Positions 33,722-44,010 of a stretch of DNA of 64,000 nucleotides are shown in pieces. The position numbers and the translations under genes are program-made. Source of the DNA: Paraburkholderia phenoliruptrix (GTDB lineage Bacteria > Pseudomonadota > Gammaproteobacteria > Burkholderiales > Burkholderiaceae). The notes below the pieces were generated by a model that made no database searches, had not been told where the DNA came from, and worked only from the letters and a program-made list of their open reading frames with translations. Location of the stretch: positions 62,001 to 126,000 of the forward strand of contig NZ_CADIKB010000003.1 of the NCBI RefSeq assembly GCF_902859825.1. Direction: 5' to 3'. How positions within the stretch are numbered: position 1 is the stretch's first letter; each line of letters starts with the position of its first letter.

Positions 33722-35419
33722 ATGCGAGACTTTCTGGCGAATTGGACGGCGCGCGCGAGCGTGCTGAAGGGCGTGCTTCCGTTGAACCGCGCGGCCGCCA
33801 TGCGCGACGCGCTGGCGGGCGTACAGCTCGCGTCAATGGACATACCGCAGGTGCTCGGCTACGCGCGCATTGCCGGCATGCCTGCCGTTACCGGTCTTTA
33901 CACTGTCTTTCTGCCGCTTATCGCGTTCGCCTTGTTCGGCGCGTCGCGACACCTCGTCGTTGCCGCCGATTCGGCCACCGCCACCATCTTCGCAAGCCGC
34001 CTGTCGACCATAGCGCCGGTTTCGGGCGCCGAGTATGCGTCGCTCGCCGCGATGGTCGCGTTGCTGACCGCCGCGCTGCTGCTGATCGCGCGCATTTTCA
34101 AGCTGGGCTTTCTCGCCGACTTCCTGTCGCGCACGGTGCTGGTCGGTTTTCTTGCCGGAGTCGGCGTGCAGGTCGGCATCGCCATGCTGGGCGATATGCT
34201 GGGCTTGCCCGGTCACGCGGCGCGCACGACGGATCAGCTGGTGCTCGTCGCGCTCCACTGGGCGCAGCTCAATGTGCCGACGCTGGCCATTTCCGTGCTC
34301 GTCGTGAGCGCGGTGCTGGTTTTCAAACGCGTCTGGCCGCGCTTGCCCGTGCCGTTGATCGCTGTGGTGGGGGGCATTGCCGCGAGCGATCTCTACGGTT
34401 TCGCCGCGCACGGCATTGCCGTACTGGGTCCGGTGACAGGCGGCTTGCCGGCGCTGCGCATGCCGTCCGTCACCTGGCAGCAGATGCTCGATCTCGTGCC
34501 GGTCGCCGCTTCCTGTTTCGTGATGATCGTCGCGCAGAGCGCCGCGGCGAGCCGCGTGTTCGCCGAGCGGCATCATGAAGCGGCCGACACCAATACGGAC
34601 CTGCTCGGCATCGCCGCGGCCAACGCAGCCGCCGCGTGGTCGGGCGCCTTCGTCGTGAACGGCAGTCCGACGCAGACCGCCATGGCCGACCGCGCGGGCA
34701 CCCGCAGCCAGTTCGCGCAGATCGTGTTTGCAGCGGTGGTCGCCGTGGTGCTGTTGTTCTTCAGCCGCTTTTTGCAGTATTTACCGCGCTGCATTCTGGC
34801 CAGCATCGTCTTCACGATCGCAGTCGGACTGGTGGACCTCAGGACGCTCTTTGCGATTCGCCGCGAAAGTCCGGGGGAATTCGCGCTCGCCGTCTCCACC
34901 GCGGCGGCCGTGGTGCTGATCGGCGTCGAGCACGGCATTCTGCTTGCGGTGGCCGTGTCGCTGCTGCGTCACGTGCGCCACAGCTATCGCCCGCATACGA
35001 TGATTCTCGCGCCCGGCGACGACGGCCTATGGATTCCGGTGCCCGCGGTTCCAGGCACGCAGACTGCGCCGGGGCTGATCGTTTATCGCTTCGGCGCCGA
35101 CCTGTTCTATGCGAACGACCATTTTTTTGTCGACGATACGCGCAGCCTGATCGACCATGCGCCGAGCACAGTGCGCTGCTTCGTGATCGATGCGAGCGCA
35201 ATTACCGACCTCGACTATTCGGCGGCGCGCTCCGTGGGCGAGCTGTGTGGCCTCCTGAAGCAGAGCGGTATCAAGGTGATGTTCGCGCGCGTGAACCGCT
35301 ATCTGCGCTCGGACATGGACCGGCACGGCATTACGCCGATTATCGGCGCAAGCTGTATTTTCGGCACCTTGCACGAAGCGCTGCATGCAGCGGGGGTCGT
35401 GCAGCCGGCCGACAAATGA
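33722..35419 (+). CDS. SulP family inorganic anion transporter
   Basis: A 565-residue permease. The N-terminal signature DALAGVQLASMDIPQVLGYA precedes AGMPAVTGLYTVFLPLIAFALFG (split: AGMPAVTGLYTVFLP, LIAFALFG); about 12 helices follow, and a C-terminal STAS domain (LIVYRFGADLFYANDHFF; VRCFVIDASAITDLDYSAA). Family substrates are sulfate, bicarbonate or dicarboxylates; here it is undetermined. The frame is open upstream to 33509, but the Met at 33722 gives the usual family N-terminus. It converges with a LysE gene, 6 bp apart. Confidence 0.87.
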   Translation: MRDFLANWTARASVLKGVLPLNRAAAMRDALAGVQLASMDIPQVLGYARIAGMPAVTGLYTVFLPLIAFALFGASRHLVVAADSATATIFASRLSTIAPVSGAEYASLAAMVALLTAALLLIARIFKLGFLADFLSRTVLVGFLAGVGVQVGIAMLGDMLGLPGHAARTTDQLVLVALHWAQLNVPTLAISVLVVSAVLVFKRVWPRLPVPLIAVVGGIAASDLYGFAAHGIAVLGPVTGGLPALRMPSVTWQQMLDLVPVAASCFVMIVAQSAAASRVFAERHHEAADTNTDLLGIAAANAAAAWSGAFVVNGSPTQTAMADRAGTRSQFAQIVFAAVVAVVLLFFSRFLQYLPRCILASIVFTIAVGLVDLRTLFAIRRESPGEFALAVSTAAAVVLIGVEHGILLAVAVSLLRHVRHSYRPHTMILAPGDDGLWIPVPAVPGTQTAPGLIVYRFGADLFYANDHFFVDDTRSLIDHAPSTVRCFVIDASAITDLDYSAARSVGELCGLLKQSGIKVMFARVNRYLRSDMDRHGITPIIGASCIFGTLHEALHAAGVVQPADK

Positions 35420-35425
35420 GGCGGT

Positions 35426-36073
35426 TTAATTTTTCGACGTCAGCAGTTTGAGGCCGGCAATGCCGAACATGACGGCGAGCGAGCCGTCGAGCCAGCGGCG
35501 GACCGCCATGTAAATGCGCCGCGCCGATGCCGTCGAAAACAGCAGCGCATAACTGCTGAACACCGACACGCCGATGCACATGCAGCCGAGCACGACGGGC
35601 GCGGTGTGCGCCGCATGGGCACCGCTGCCCCCCGACGACATGGCAAGCGACACGATCGACATCCACACCAGAATCGCTTTCGGGTTCGTGAGATGCAGCA
35701 GCAGGCCGCGCATATAGAGCCGCCTGAGCGGTTCGTCCTCACGCGAGCGGCCCGCCGGCAAGCTGGCCGGCGCGAGCGCCGAGCGCGCCGACTTGACGCC
35801 GAGCCACAGCAGATACAGACCGCCGGCGATCTTGATCGCGACGAGGCAACCCGAATAAGCGGCGAGCACCGCCGACAATCCTAGCGACGCGAGCAGCGCC
35901 CAGAAAAAGGAGCCCGACACGACGCCGAGCGCAAACGTGAGCGCCGCGCGGCGGCCCGCGCTCATTGCGAGAGACATGATGGCCAGATTGCTTGGGCCGG
36001 GGCTTGCCGTGCCGACGAAGTAGGCGCTGTAGGCGATCAGGACATCTGCGGTGAGAAAAGCGCTGGGCGTCAT
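35426..36073 (-). CDS. LysE family translocator
   Basis: A 215-residue inner-membrane exporter with six hydrophobic helices and the family start AYFVGTASPGPSNLAIMSLAM, given here as YFVGTASPGPSNLAIMSL, later LTNPKAILVWMSIV. LysE/RhtB proteins export amino acids. The Met at 36073 (MTPSAFL) fits family length. The LysR gene 145 bp upstream on the same strand may be its regulator, as is usual for LysE exporters. Confidence 0.85.
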   Translation of the reverse strand: MTPSAFLTADVLIAYSAYFVGTASPGPSNLAIMSLAMSAGRRAALTFALGVVSGSFFWALLASLGLSAVLAAYSGCLVAIKIAGGLYLLWLGVKSARSALAPASLPAGRSREDEPLRRLYMRGLLLHLTNPKAILVWMSIVSLAMSSGGSGAHAAHTAPVVLGCMCIGVSVFSSYALLFSTASARRIYMAVRRWLDGSLAVMFGIAGLKLLTSKN

Positions 36074-36218
36074 GGGCTCGGACTCGCGGGCGGGCAGGGA
36101 ACCACCATTGTGCGCGGCGCGCGGACGAGCGCACAGATACAGTTGAGCAAGCGCTGATCGGCACAATCGTGCTGCGCCGGCAGTTGGCGGGACACCCATG
36201 CTGCCGGCAGACCGCGGC

Positions 36219-37094
36219 TCATGCCTGTGCCGCGCTCCCGATGCAGTCGGCGAGCGCCGCCGCCACCGCTTGCCGGCTATGGCGCGGGCGCTGCACCAGC
36301 CCGATCTCGCGATGAAACGTCGCCTCGTCGAGCGACAGGGCAGCGACGCCGGCGGGCCACTTGCCGAGGCCTGCCGTGTCGGGAATCAGGGCGATGCCGA
36401 TGCCTCGCGCGACCAGTTGCACGATCGCCTGCAATTCGTCGAGCTCCAGCACCTCGTGGACATTGAGCCGCGCGCGCCGCAGAAATCGGTCGACGAGCCG
36501 GCCGCCGAACGAAGTCCGGTCGTAACGGATAAACGGCTCGCTCTTCAGCAACTCGCGCCACGAGCGCTTGCCGCGCGCCAGCGCTTTCGGCACGAGCAGC
36601 ACGAAGGGCTCGGTCACGAGCGTGCGCCATTCCAGCTCCGAAGGCGGCGCGAACGGCGGTTTGATGATGACTGCGAGATCGAGTTCGCCAGAGTCGACCT
36701 GTCCGAGCAGATTCAACGACACGCCGGGCACGACGCGAATGCGCCAGCCTGGACGGTCCTCGCGAAAGCGCGCCAGGGCGTCTGCGAGAAACGACACTTG
36801 CGCCGATGCAATCGCGCCCACGCGCAGCATGCCGCTCTCCGCTGCGAGCGCGCCGCGTTCCGAGAGGCGCGCATACAGCGCGATGATTTCCTCGGCAAGC
36901 GCGAGCGTTTCGCGCCCCGCGTCGTTGAGCGTCGCGGAGCGGCCCGTGCGGTCGAAAAGCGCAAAGCCCAGTTCGTCTTCGAGGCGTTGCATCTGCGCGC
37001 TCACCGCCGATTGGGTGAGACCGATGCGTGCACCCGCCGCGGAAAACGTGCCGTACTGGCTGACGGCAATCAAGGTTCTGAGTTCGGCGAGCAT
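36219..37094 (-). CDS. LysR family transcriptional regulator
   Basis: A 291-residue LTTR with HTH LRTLIAVSQYGTFSAAGARI and LTQSAVSAQMQRLEDELG, and a binding-protein-like effector domain. It is divergent from the VOC gene across a 132-bp gap that is AT-rich (aaatatatatcg near 37129) and upstream of lysE on the same strand, so either gene could be its target. Confidence 0.87.
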   Translation of the reverse strand: MLAELRTLIAVSQYGTFSAAGARIGLTQSAVSAQMQRLEDELGFALFDRTGRSATLNDAGRETLALAEEIIALYARLSERGALAAESGMLRVGAIASAQVSFLADALARFREDRPGWRIRVVPGVSLNLLGQVDSGELDLAVIIKPPFAPPSELEWRTLVTEPFVLLVPKALARGKRSWRELLKSEPFIRYDRTSFGGRLVDRFLRRARLNVHEVLELDELQAIVQLVARGIGIALIPDTAGLGKWPAGVAALSLDEATFHREIGLVQRPRHSRQAVAAALADCIGSAAQA

Positions 37095-37226
37095 GTTTTC
37101 AATTGATCGATTTTCGTGTTGGTCAGCTCAAATATATATCGCTTTCCATCATTTATACTGGTGGTTAAACTTTGCAGTCACAGCACCGTCATTCATCCAT
37201 CGAGCACCCACAGCGAGTCCATCGTC

Positions 37227-37664
37227 ATGAGCGCGACCACCACCACCGTCCTGCCGCCGTTCCACCTGGCGTTTCCCGTTCACAGCCTCGCCGCCGCGCG
37301 CGAGTTCTACGGCGAACTGCTCGGTTGCCCGGAAGGCCGCAGTTCCGAGCATTGGGTCGATTTCAATTTCTACGGGCATCAGATCGTCGCGCACCTCGCG
37401 CCGGACGAAGTCGGACACAGACAAACGAGCAAGGTCGACGGTGACGCCGTGCCGGTGCGCCACTTCGGCGCCGTGCTTTCCATGGAGCAATGGCAGGCCG
37501 CTGCGGACAAGCTGCAAAAAGCGGGCATCGACTTCATCATCGAGCCGCATGTGCGTTTCAAGGGCGAAGTGGGCGAGCAGGCGACCATGTTCTTCCTCGA
37601 CCCGTCGGGCAACGCGCTCGAATTCAAGGCGTTTGCCGACATGTCGTCTCTGTTCGCAAAGTAA
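37227..37664 (+). CDS. VOC family protein (glyoxalase/dioxygenase fold)
   Basis: A 145-residue vicinal-oxygen-chelate protein. It has [21 protein letters not shown], shown as [15 protein letters not shown], then [20 protein letters not shown], and [15 protein letters not shown]. Metal ligands are probably His in PVHSL, His in PVRHF and Glu in ALEFK. Annotated homologues are called glyoxalase or dioxygenase; the reaction is unknown. The ATG at 37227 is chosen for family length. The divergent LysR gene may regulate it. Confidence 0.83.
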   Translation: MSATTTTVLPPFHLAFPVHSLAAAREFYGELLGCPEGRSSEHWVDFNFYGHQIVAHLAPDEVGHRQTSKVDGDAVPVRHFGAVLSMEQWQAAADKLQKAGIDFIIEPHVRFKGEVGEQATMFFLDPSGNALEFKAFADMSSLFAK

Positions 37665-37879
37665 AACGCACAGAAAACGTGTAGGACAATTGAAATAAAA
37701 GCGGCGGCTTGCGCAAGGCAGCGCCGCCCTGCAACGCTTTTTCCTTACGATAAGCTTCCTGACAATTCCGCCATTTTCGCGCCATGCAGGTGTTGGGGCT
37801 GGCGATCTAGCATAAGCGCCAGTTAATCTACCCTCCAGCTGCTCGCAGCGGTCTCCCGCACTTAACTCAGGCGCGTTTC

Positions 37880-40800
37880 ATGTGGATTGTCAACGTTGCG
37901 CTTAAGCGGCCCTACACGTTCATCGTGATGGCCATTCTGATCGTGCTGGCGACGCCTTTCGTGCTGTTCACCACGCCGGTCGACGTGCTGCCCGAAATCA
38001 ACATTCCGGTCGTCAGCATCATCTGGACCTATAACGGCCTGTCCGCCGAGGACATGGCTCACCGGATCGCCTCCGTCAACGAGCGCAGTCTTACGACCAC
38101 GGTCAACGACATCGAGCACATCGAGTCGCAATCGCTCGCGGGCATCACGATCCTGAAGGTGTTTCTGCAGCCGAATGCGAACATCCAGACCGCGATCGCG
38201 CAAACCGTGGCCGTCGAGCAGGCGCAGCTCAAGCAGATGCCGCCAGGCGCGACGCCGCCTCTCGTCATCAGCTATTCGGCCTCGAGCATTCCGGTCATTC
38301 AACTGGGATTGTCGAGCACCAAGCTCTCGGAGCAGCAGCTCAACGATACCGCGCTCAACTTTCTGCGCCCGCAGCTCGTGACCATTCCCGGCGCCGCCGT
38401 GCCGTATCCGTATGGCGGGAAGTCGCGCCTTATTTCCGTCGACCTCAACACGCGCGCGTTACTTGCCAAAGGGCTGACGCCGCTCGATGTGGTCAGCGCC
38501 TTCAACGCGCAGAATCTGATTCTGCCCACCGGCACGGCGAAGATCGGCCCGAGGGAATACACGATCAACATGAACGGCTCGCCGTCGACGCTGGAGGGGC
38601 TCAACGATATTCCGGTGCGCACGGTCAACGGCGCCACGACGTATCTGCGCGAAGTCGCTCATGTGCGCGACGGTTTCTCGCCGCAAACGAATATCGTGCG
38701 GCAGAACGGCCATCGCGGCGTGCTGATTTCAGTGCTCAAAAACGGCAGTGCGTCGACACTGTCCATCGTCAATACGCTGCACGGGCTGCTGCCGGCCGCG
38801 CGCGCCGCATTGCCGCCCGACCTGAACATCACCGCGCTCTTCGATCAGTCGGTGTTCGTGAAGGCCGCGGTGGAGGGCGTGCTGCGCGAGGCCGTGGTCG
38901 CCGCCGCGCTGACGGCCGCGATGATCCTGCTCTTCCTCGGCAATTGGCGCAGCACCTGCATCATCGCGATCTCGATTCCGCTGTCGATTCTCTCGTCGCT
39001 GATCGCGCTGCATGCGCTCGGGCAGACCATCAACATCATGACGCTCGGCGGCCTCGCGCTTGCGGTGGGTATTCTCGTCGACGACGCGACCGTGACGATC
39101 GAGAATATCGAGCGGCATCTGCATATGGGCACGAATCTGCACGATGCGATTCTGGAAGGTGCCGGCGAAATCGCGATTCCCGCGCTCGTTTCCACGCTGT
39201 GCATCTGTATCGTGTTCGTGCCGATGTTCTTCCTGACCGGCGTGGCGCGCTACCTGTTCGTGCCGCTCGCGGAGGCCGTAGTGTTCGCGATGCTGGCGTC
39301 GTACATTCTGTCGCGCACGCTCGTGCCCACGCTCGCCATGCTGCTGATGGGCCACGCGCACAAGCCGAAGCCCGACGCCAGGCCGAGTCTGTTTCAGCGC
39401 CTGTACCGGCGTTTCGACAATGGCTTCGAGCGCATGCGCGCGGCCTACATTGTGATTCTCAGCAGCCTGCTGGTGCGCCGCGGCCGGTTCGGTAGCCTGT
39501 TTCTCGGCTTCTGCGTGGTGTCGATGGGACTTGCCTTCGTACTCGGCGAAGACTTTTTCCCAAGCGTCGACGCGGGCAATATCCGCCTGCACATGCGCGC
39601 GCCGACCGGCACGCGTATCGAGGAAACCGCGCGTCTTGCCGACGAAGTCGAGAAGGTGATTCGCGAAGTCGTGCCCGAGAAAGAACTCGGCACCATTCTC
39701 GACAATCTCGGGCTGCCCTATAGCGGCATTAACCTGTCGTACAGCAATTCAGGCACGATCGGCACGCTCGACGGCGAAATCCAGATCGCGCTGAAAGAAG
39801 GCCACGAGCCGACGCAGCGCTACGTGGAGAAGTTGCGCGCGCTGCTGCCGCAGCGTTTTCCGGGCGTCGAGTTTTTCTTCCAGCCCGCCGACATCGTCAC
39901 GCAGATTCTCAACTTCGGCCTGCCCGCCGCGGTGGACGTGCAGATAGCCGGCGCGGACCAGCTGGGCAATTTCGACGTGGCACGCAAGCTGTTGAAAGAA
40001 GTGCGCCAGATTCCGGGAACGGTCGATACGCACATCCAGCAGAAGCTTGACGAGCCCGCCATCAACCTGCAGATGGACCGCACGCGTTTGCAGCAGCTCA
40101 ACCTGAGCGCGAGCAACGTTGCGCAAAACCTGCTGGTTTCGCTATCGGGAAGCTCGCAGACGTCGCCGGGCTTCTGGTACAACGACCGCAACGGCGTCGA
40201 GTACAACGTGGCGGTCCAAACGCCGCAGTACCGCATTTCGTCTATCGACGATCTGTTGCGCACGCCGGTGTCGGCCTCTTCGACAGGCCCGACGCAACTG
40301 CTCGGCAATCTCGTGCGCGTGTCGCCGCAAAACCAGTTCGCGGTGGTCACGCACTACAACATCCGGCCCGTGATCGATCTGTACGTGAGCGTCGACAAGC
40401 GCGATCTGGGCAGTGTCGCGAATCAGGTCGACAAGCTCGTCGAGAAAGCGCGCGCAACGCTGCCGCGCGGCAGTCAGATCACCGTGCGCGGCCAGGTAGA
40501 GACCATGCGCACGTCGTACTTCGGTCTCGGCCTCGGTGTGGCCATGGCGATCGTGCTCGTGTATCTGCTGATCGTGGTGAACTTCCAGTCGTGGGTCGAT
40601 CCGCTCATTATCGTGAGTGCGTTGCCTGCGGCGCTCGCCGGCATCGTGTGGATGCTGTTTCTTACCGGCACGCATCTGAGCGTGCCCGCGCTCACCGGCG
40701 CGATCATGACGATGGGTGTCGCCACGGCGAACAGCATTCTGATGGTCGCGTTCGCGCGGCAGCGGCTTTCCGCCGGTGCGCCGCCGCTGACGGCAGCGCT

Positions 40801-41068
40801 GGAGGCGGGAGCGAGCCGTATACGCCCGGTGCTGATGACGGCGTTCGCGATGATCATCGGCATGATTCCGATGGCGCTCGGTCTGGGCGAAGGCGCCGAG
40901 CAGAACGCGCCGCTCGGCCGCGCGGTGATCGGCGGATTGCTGTTTGCAACGGTATCCACGCTGTTTTTGGTGCCGGTCGTGTTTGCGGGCATTCATACGC
41001 GTCTCGCGCGTCGTCATCGAAACGAACACGAAGACCACGAAAGCGGCAGCCCCGGCGAACCGGCATGA
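37880..41068 (+). CDS. RND efflux permease (system 1)
   Basis: A 1062-residue inner-membrane RND pump: helix 1 (PYTFIVMAILIVLATPFVLF), a large periplasmic loop, helices 2-6, a second loop and helices 7-12. The proton-relay motif in helix 4 is LAVGILVDDATVTIENIE with two adjacent Asp, as in drug-type (HAE1) pumps rather than Cus-type metal pumps, which carry a single Asp. It is first in an operon with adaptor, outer-membrane factor and a two-component system. Drug or organic substrates are more likely than metals. Confidence 0.92.
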   Translation: MWIVNVALKRPYTFIVMAILIVLATPFVLFTTPVDVLPEINIPVVSIIWTYNGLSAEDMAHRIASVNERSLTTTVNDIEHIESQSLAGITILKVFLQPNANIQTAIAQTVAVEQAQLKQMPPGATPPLVISYSASSIPVIQLGLSSTKLSEQQLNDTALNFLRPQLVTIPGAAVPYPYGGKSRLISVDLNTRALLAKGLTPLDVVSAFNAQNLILPTGTAKIGPREYTINMNGSPSTLEGLNDIPVRTVNGATTYLREVAHVRDGFSPQTNIVRQNGHRGVLISVLKNGSASTLSIVNTLHGLLPAARAALPPDLNITALFDQSVFVKAAVEGVLREAVVAAALTAAMILLFLGNWRSTCIIAISIPLSILSSLIALHALGQTINIMTLGGLALAVGILVDDATVTIENIERHLHMGTNLHDAILEGAGEIAIPALVSTLCICIVFVPMFFLTGVARYLFVPLAEAVVFAMLASYILSRTLVPTLAMLLMGHAHKPKPDARPSLFQRLYRRFDNGFERMRAAYIVILSSLLVRRGRFGSLFLGFCVVSMGLAFVLGEDFFPSVDAGNIRLHMRAPTGTRIEETARLADEVEKVIREVVPEKELGTILDNLGLPYSGINLSYSNSGTIGTLDGEIQIALKEGHEPTQRYVEKLRALLPQRFPGVEFFFQPADIVTQILNFGLPAAVDVQIAGADQLGNFDVARKLLKEVRQIPGTVDTHIQQKLDEPAINLQMDRTRLQQLNLSASNVAQNLLVSLSGSSQTSPGFWYNDRNGVEYNVAVQTPQYRISSIDDLLRTPVSASSTGPTQLLGNLVRVSPQNQFAVVTHYNIRPVIDLYVSVDKRDLGSVANQVDKLVEKARATLPRGSQITVRGQVETMRTSYFGLGLGVAMAIVLVYLLIVVNFQSWVDPLIIVSALPAALAGIVWMLFLTGTHLSVPALTGAIMTMGVATANSILMVAFARQRLSAGAPPLTAALEAGASRIRPVLMTAFAMIIGMIPMALGLGEGAEQNAPLGRAVIGGLLFATVSTLFLVPVVFAGIHTRLARRHRNEHEDHESGSPGEPA

Positions 41069-41150
41069 GCGCCGGAGCGATGGACTGAGAACGTGAAGAA
41101 AACGGCTACCTCGGACCGACCGGGCTAGCTCACCAGAATGGCTAACTGAG

Positions 41151-42374
41151 ATGACCGAAAAAACTCATGCATCGCTGGCGATTCCGTCGCGAGAGACGGA
41201 AAGCGGCCACGCCCTGCCGCCGCGCAATCGCGAATGGAAGCGCGCGAAGATCGCCATCTGGATCGTGCTCGTGTTGCTCGCGCTCGGCGCGCTGCGTACC
41301 GTGGTCGCGAATCTGATGCAGAACCGCGCCGTCGAGCAAACGACCCGGCAGAACGCCACGCAATATGTCGATGTGGTGAGGCCGGCACCCGCCGAAGGCG
41401 GCGGCGTCACCACCTTGCCGGGCACCTTGCGCGGCAGCGTCGAATCGCCGATTTATGCGCGCTCCACCGGTTATCTGCTGCGCTGGTACGTGGACATCGG
41501 CGCGCGTGTGAAGCAGGGTCAACTGCTCGCGGAACTCGATACGCCCGAAATCGACCAGGAACTTGCGCAGGCATTGGCGCAGCGCCAGCAGACCAGTTCC
41601 AGTCTCGCGCTGGCAAAGAGCTCGCTCGAGCGCTGGCAGCAGCTTCGGCAACGGGACGCGGTTTCGCAGCAGGAGCTCGACGAGCGGCAAAGCACCTATA
41701 CGCAGGGCATTGCCAACCTGGCCGCTGCCGATGCGAACGTGCAGCGCCTGCGCCAGCTCGAATCGTTCAAGCGCATCGTCGCGCCGTTCGCAGGCGTGAT
41801 CACGCAACGCAATGTGGATGTCGGCGATCTCATCGACGCGGGCAGCGGCACGAGCCGCGCGCTTTTCGCGCTTGCGCAATCGGACCCGCTGCGCGTCTAT
41901 GTGCAATTGCCGCAGGCGTATGCGCAGAACGTGTCGGTGGGGCAGAAGGTCGTTGTTACGCAGGCCGAACTGCCGGGGCAGCAGTTTCACGGCACCGTGA
42001 CGCACATTTCGGGCGCCATCGACGTGCCCACCCGCTCCCTGCAGGTCGAGGTGACGCTGCCGAATCCCGACAACACGCTGCGTCCCGGCGCCTACGTGCA
42101 GGTCGCGCTGCCTTCCGTCGCCCGCGCGCAGTGGATGGTGCCCGGCAATGCCTTGCTGTTTCGCGCGGAGGGGCCGCGGCTTGCCGTGGTCGACGCGAAG
42201 GGAGACGTGCAGTTGCGCAAGATCGTGATCGCGCAGGACCTCGGACAGACGCTCGAAATCGAAAGCGGAATTGACGGCAACGACAGAATCATCATCAATC
42301 CGAGCGATTCGATTGCGGACGGCGATCATGTGGAGATCGCCGCACCGCAGAAGAGCGCGAAGGGGGCGTCGTGA
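41151..42374 (+). CDS. RND periplasmic adaptor protein (system 1)
   Basis: A 407-residue membrane fusion protein. An N-terminal anchor (IAIWIVLVLLALGALRTVV) with no lipobox leads to the lipoyl half-motifs (GSVESPIYARSTGYLLRWYV and RIVAPFAGVITQRNVDVGD), an alpha-hairpin (LAQRQQTSSSLALAKSSLER) and a beta-barrel domain. It bridges permease and outer-membrane factor. It lies 82 bp after the permease and its stop overlaps the outer-membrane gene start by 4 bp. Confidence 0.9.
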   Translation: MTEKTHASLAIPSRETESGHALPPRNREWKRAKIAIWIVLVLLALGALRTVVANLMQNRAVEQTTRQNATQYVDVVRPAPAEGGGVTTLPGTLRGSVESPIYARSTGYLLRWYVDIGARVKQGQLLAELDTPEIDQELAQALAQRQQTSSSLALAKSSLERWQQLRQRDAVSQQELDERQSTYTQGIANLAAADANVQRLRQLESFKRIVAPFAGVITQRNVDVGDLIDAGSGTSRALFALAQSDPLRVYVQLPQAYAQNVSVGQKVVVTQAELPGQQFHGTVTHISGAIDVPTRSLQVEVTLPNPDNTLRPGAYVQVALPSVARAQWMVPGNALLFRAEGPRLAVVDAKGDVQLRKIVIAQDLGQTLEIESGIDGNDRIIINPSDSIADGDHVEIAAPQKSAKGAS

Positions 42375-43927
42375 AGCAGCCATGCGCCGGCCGCGTCGTG
42401 ATGACGTGTTTAGCCGCGGCGAGCGCGGGCATGCTCGCCGCCTGCACCGTGGGGCCCGACTATAAACGGCCGCAGGCCGAGGTGCCGCCGGTATGGAACA
42501 CCGACTCCTACTGGCGCGTTGCCGCTCCGTCGCATGCGCCGATGGACCCGGACTGGTGGAACGTCTATCACGACGCCACGCTCGCCGCACTGGAAACGCA
42601 GGCGCTCGCGCAAAACCAGACGCTCGTCGCGGCCAGCGCGCACTATGCGCAGGCGAAGGCGACGCTCGCGAACACGCGCGCGCAGCAAATGCCCGAAGTG
42701 GACCTCGCGGCGTCGGCGTCGCGCTTTCGTATTTCGCAGGACAGGCCGCGCACCAACTACGCCACGCCGACCGTCTCGACCGTGCAGAACAATCTGCAAC
42801 TCGGTCCCACCGTCAGCTACGACACGGACCTGTTCGGCCGCATACGCCGTCAGGTGGAAGGCGCGACGGCTTCCGCGGAACAGTCGGCCGACGATCTCGC
42901 CAACGCGCGGCTCATTCTCACGACCGAGGTCGCAAGCGATTACTTCTCTCTGCGCGAACTCGATATCGAAATCGACGTGCTCAATCAATCGGTCAAGCTG
43001 CAGCAAAAAGCGTTGGACTACGTGAACGCCGAACACGAACTCGGCGCGGTATCGGGCCTCGACGTCGCGCAGCAAAAGTCGCTGCTCGACTCGACGCGTG
43101 TGCAGGCGCAACTGTTGTTGAACCAGCGCGCGCAATACGAGCATGCGATTGCCGCACTCGTCGGCGTGCCCGCGCCGCAGTTCGCGATCGAACCGAAGGT
43201 GTTGACGTTTCAGGTGCCGGCCATTGCGCTCGGCGTGCCGAGCGATCTGCTGCAGCGGCGGCCCGATATCGCCTCGGCCGAGCGCGCGATGGCGGCGGCC
43301 AATGCGCAGATCGGCGTCGCGAAGGCGGCGTTTTTCCCGAGCCTCACGCTCACGCCGGGCATCGGCTGGGAAGCCACGCAGTTCGCGAGCTTGCTGAGCG
43401 CGCCGACGCTCATGTGGACGCTCGGCGCGGCGGCGGGCCAGGTGCTGTTCGACGGCGGGCGCCGCGCGGCCAATGTGCAATACGCGAGCGAAGGCTACAA
43501 GGCGACGGAGGCCAATTATCGGCAAACCGTGTTGAACGCATTCCAGCAGGTGCAGGACGGCATCACGGGTCTTGCGGTGCTCGACGGCGCCGCGAAGCAG
43601 TCGGAAGAAGCGGTCGCGGACGCGCAGCGCCTGCTCGGGCTCGCCAACGACCGCTATTCCGGCGGTCTTGTCGCGTATCTGAACGTGATCACCGCGCAGC
43701 AGTCGCTGCTTAACAGCAGGCGCCAGGACGCGCAGATTCGCGGTCAGCAGATGACGCTTTCCGTCGCGCTCGTGAAGGCGTTGGGCGGCGGCTGGGACGA
43801 GGGCGCGGCAGCCGCCGCTGCGGGACCGGGCGGGTCGCAGCAGAACACGCAGCCGACCGCGCAACAGAACACGCAACCGCACTCGCAGGCAGACGGCGCG
43901 ATTCAAACGCGCGCTGCCGCGCAGTGA
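42371..43927 (+). CDS. RND outer-membrane factor, lipoprotein (system 1)
   Basis: A 518-residue TolC-like NodT-family efflux lipoprotein. The signal ends in lipobox MLAAC, with Cys followed by TVGPDYKRP. Two repeated helical/beta units follow, with QLGPTVSYDTDLFGRIRRQVE and LLQRRPDIASAERAMAAANA (the conserved RRPDI motif). An unusual Gln/Thr-rich tail (QQNTQPTAQQNTQPHSQ) extends beyond the normal end. The GTG start overlaps the adaptor stop (GTGA); an ATG at 42401 is an alternative. Confidence 0.9.
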   Translation: MKQPCAGRVVMTCLAAASAGMLAACTVGPDYKRPQAEVPPVWNTDSYWRVAAPSHAPMDPDWWNVYHDATLAALETQALAQNQTLVAASAHYAQAKATLANTRAQQMPEVDLAASASRFRISQDRPRTNYATPTVSTVQNNLQLGPTVSYDTDLFGRIRRQVEGATASAEQSADDLANARLILTTEVASDYFSLRELDIEIDVLNQSVKLQQKALDYVNAEHELGAVSGLDVAQQKSLLDSTRVQAQLLLNQRAQYEHAIAALVGVPAPQFAIEPKVLTFQVPAIALGVPSDLLQRRPDIASAERAMAAANAQIGVAKAAFFPSLTLTPGIGWEATQFASLLSAPTLMWTLGAAAGQVLFDGGRRAANVQYASEGYKATEANYRQTVLNAFQQVQDGITGLAVLDGAAKQSEEAVADAQRLLGLANDRYSGGLVAYLNVITAQQSLLNSRRQDAQIRGQQMTLSVALVKALGGGWDEGAAAAAAGPGGSQQNTQPTAQQNTQPHSQADGAIQTRAAAQ

Positions 43928-43984
43928 GACGAGCGCGGTCGCGGACGCCATGAACCCGTGGGAGAAGCCATGCAAGGCCTTTCG

Positions 43985-43990
43985 TATAAT
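43985..43990 (+). promoter_or_regulatory. Perfect -10 box before the response regulator gene
   Basis: TATAAT lies 21 bp before the ATG at 44011, in the 83-bp gap after the outer-membrane gene. No good -35 is seen, so activator-dependent or weak internal transcription of the two-component pair is likely. Confidence 0.45.
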
Positions 43991-44010
43991 GCAGACACTA
44001 GGGGACGCGC

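Noticed and set aside
37700..37742. Possible terminator after the VOC gene (gcggcg/cgccgc with a later T-run)
   Set aside because: The stem is short and the T-run is about 17 nt away; not a convincing terminator.
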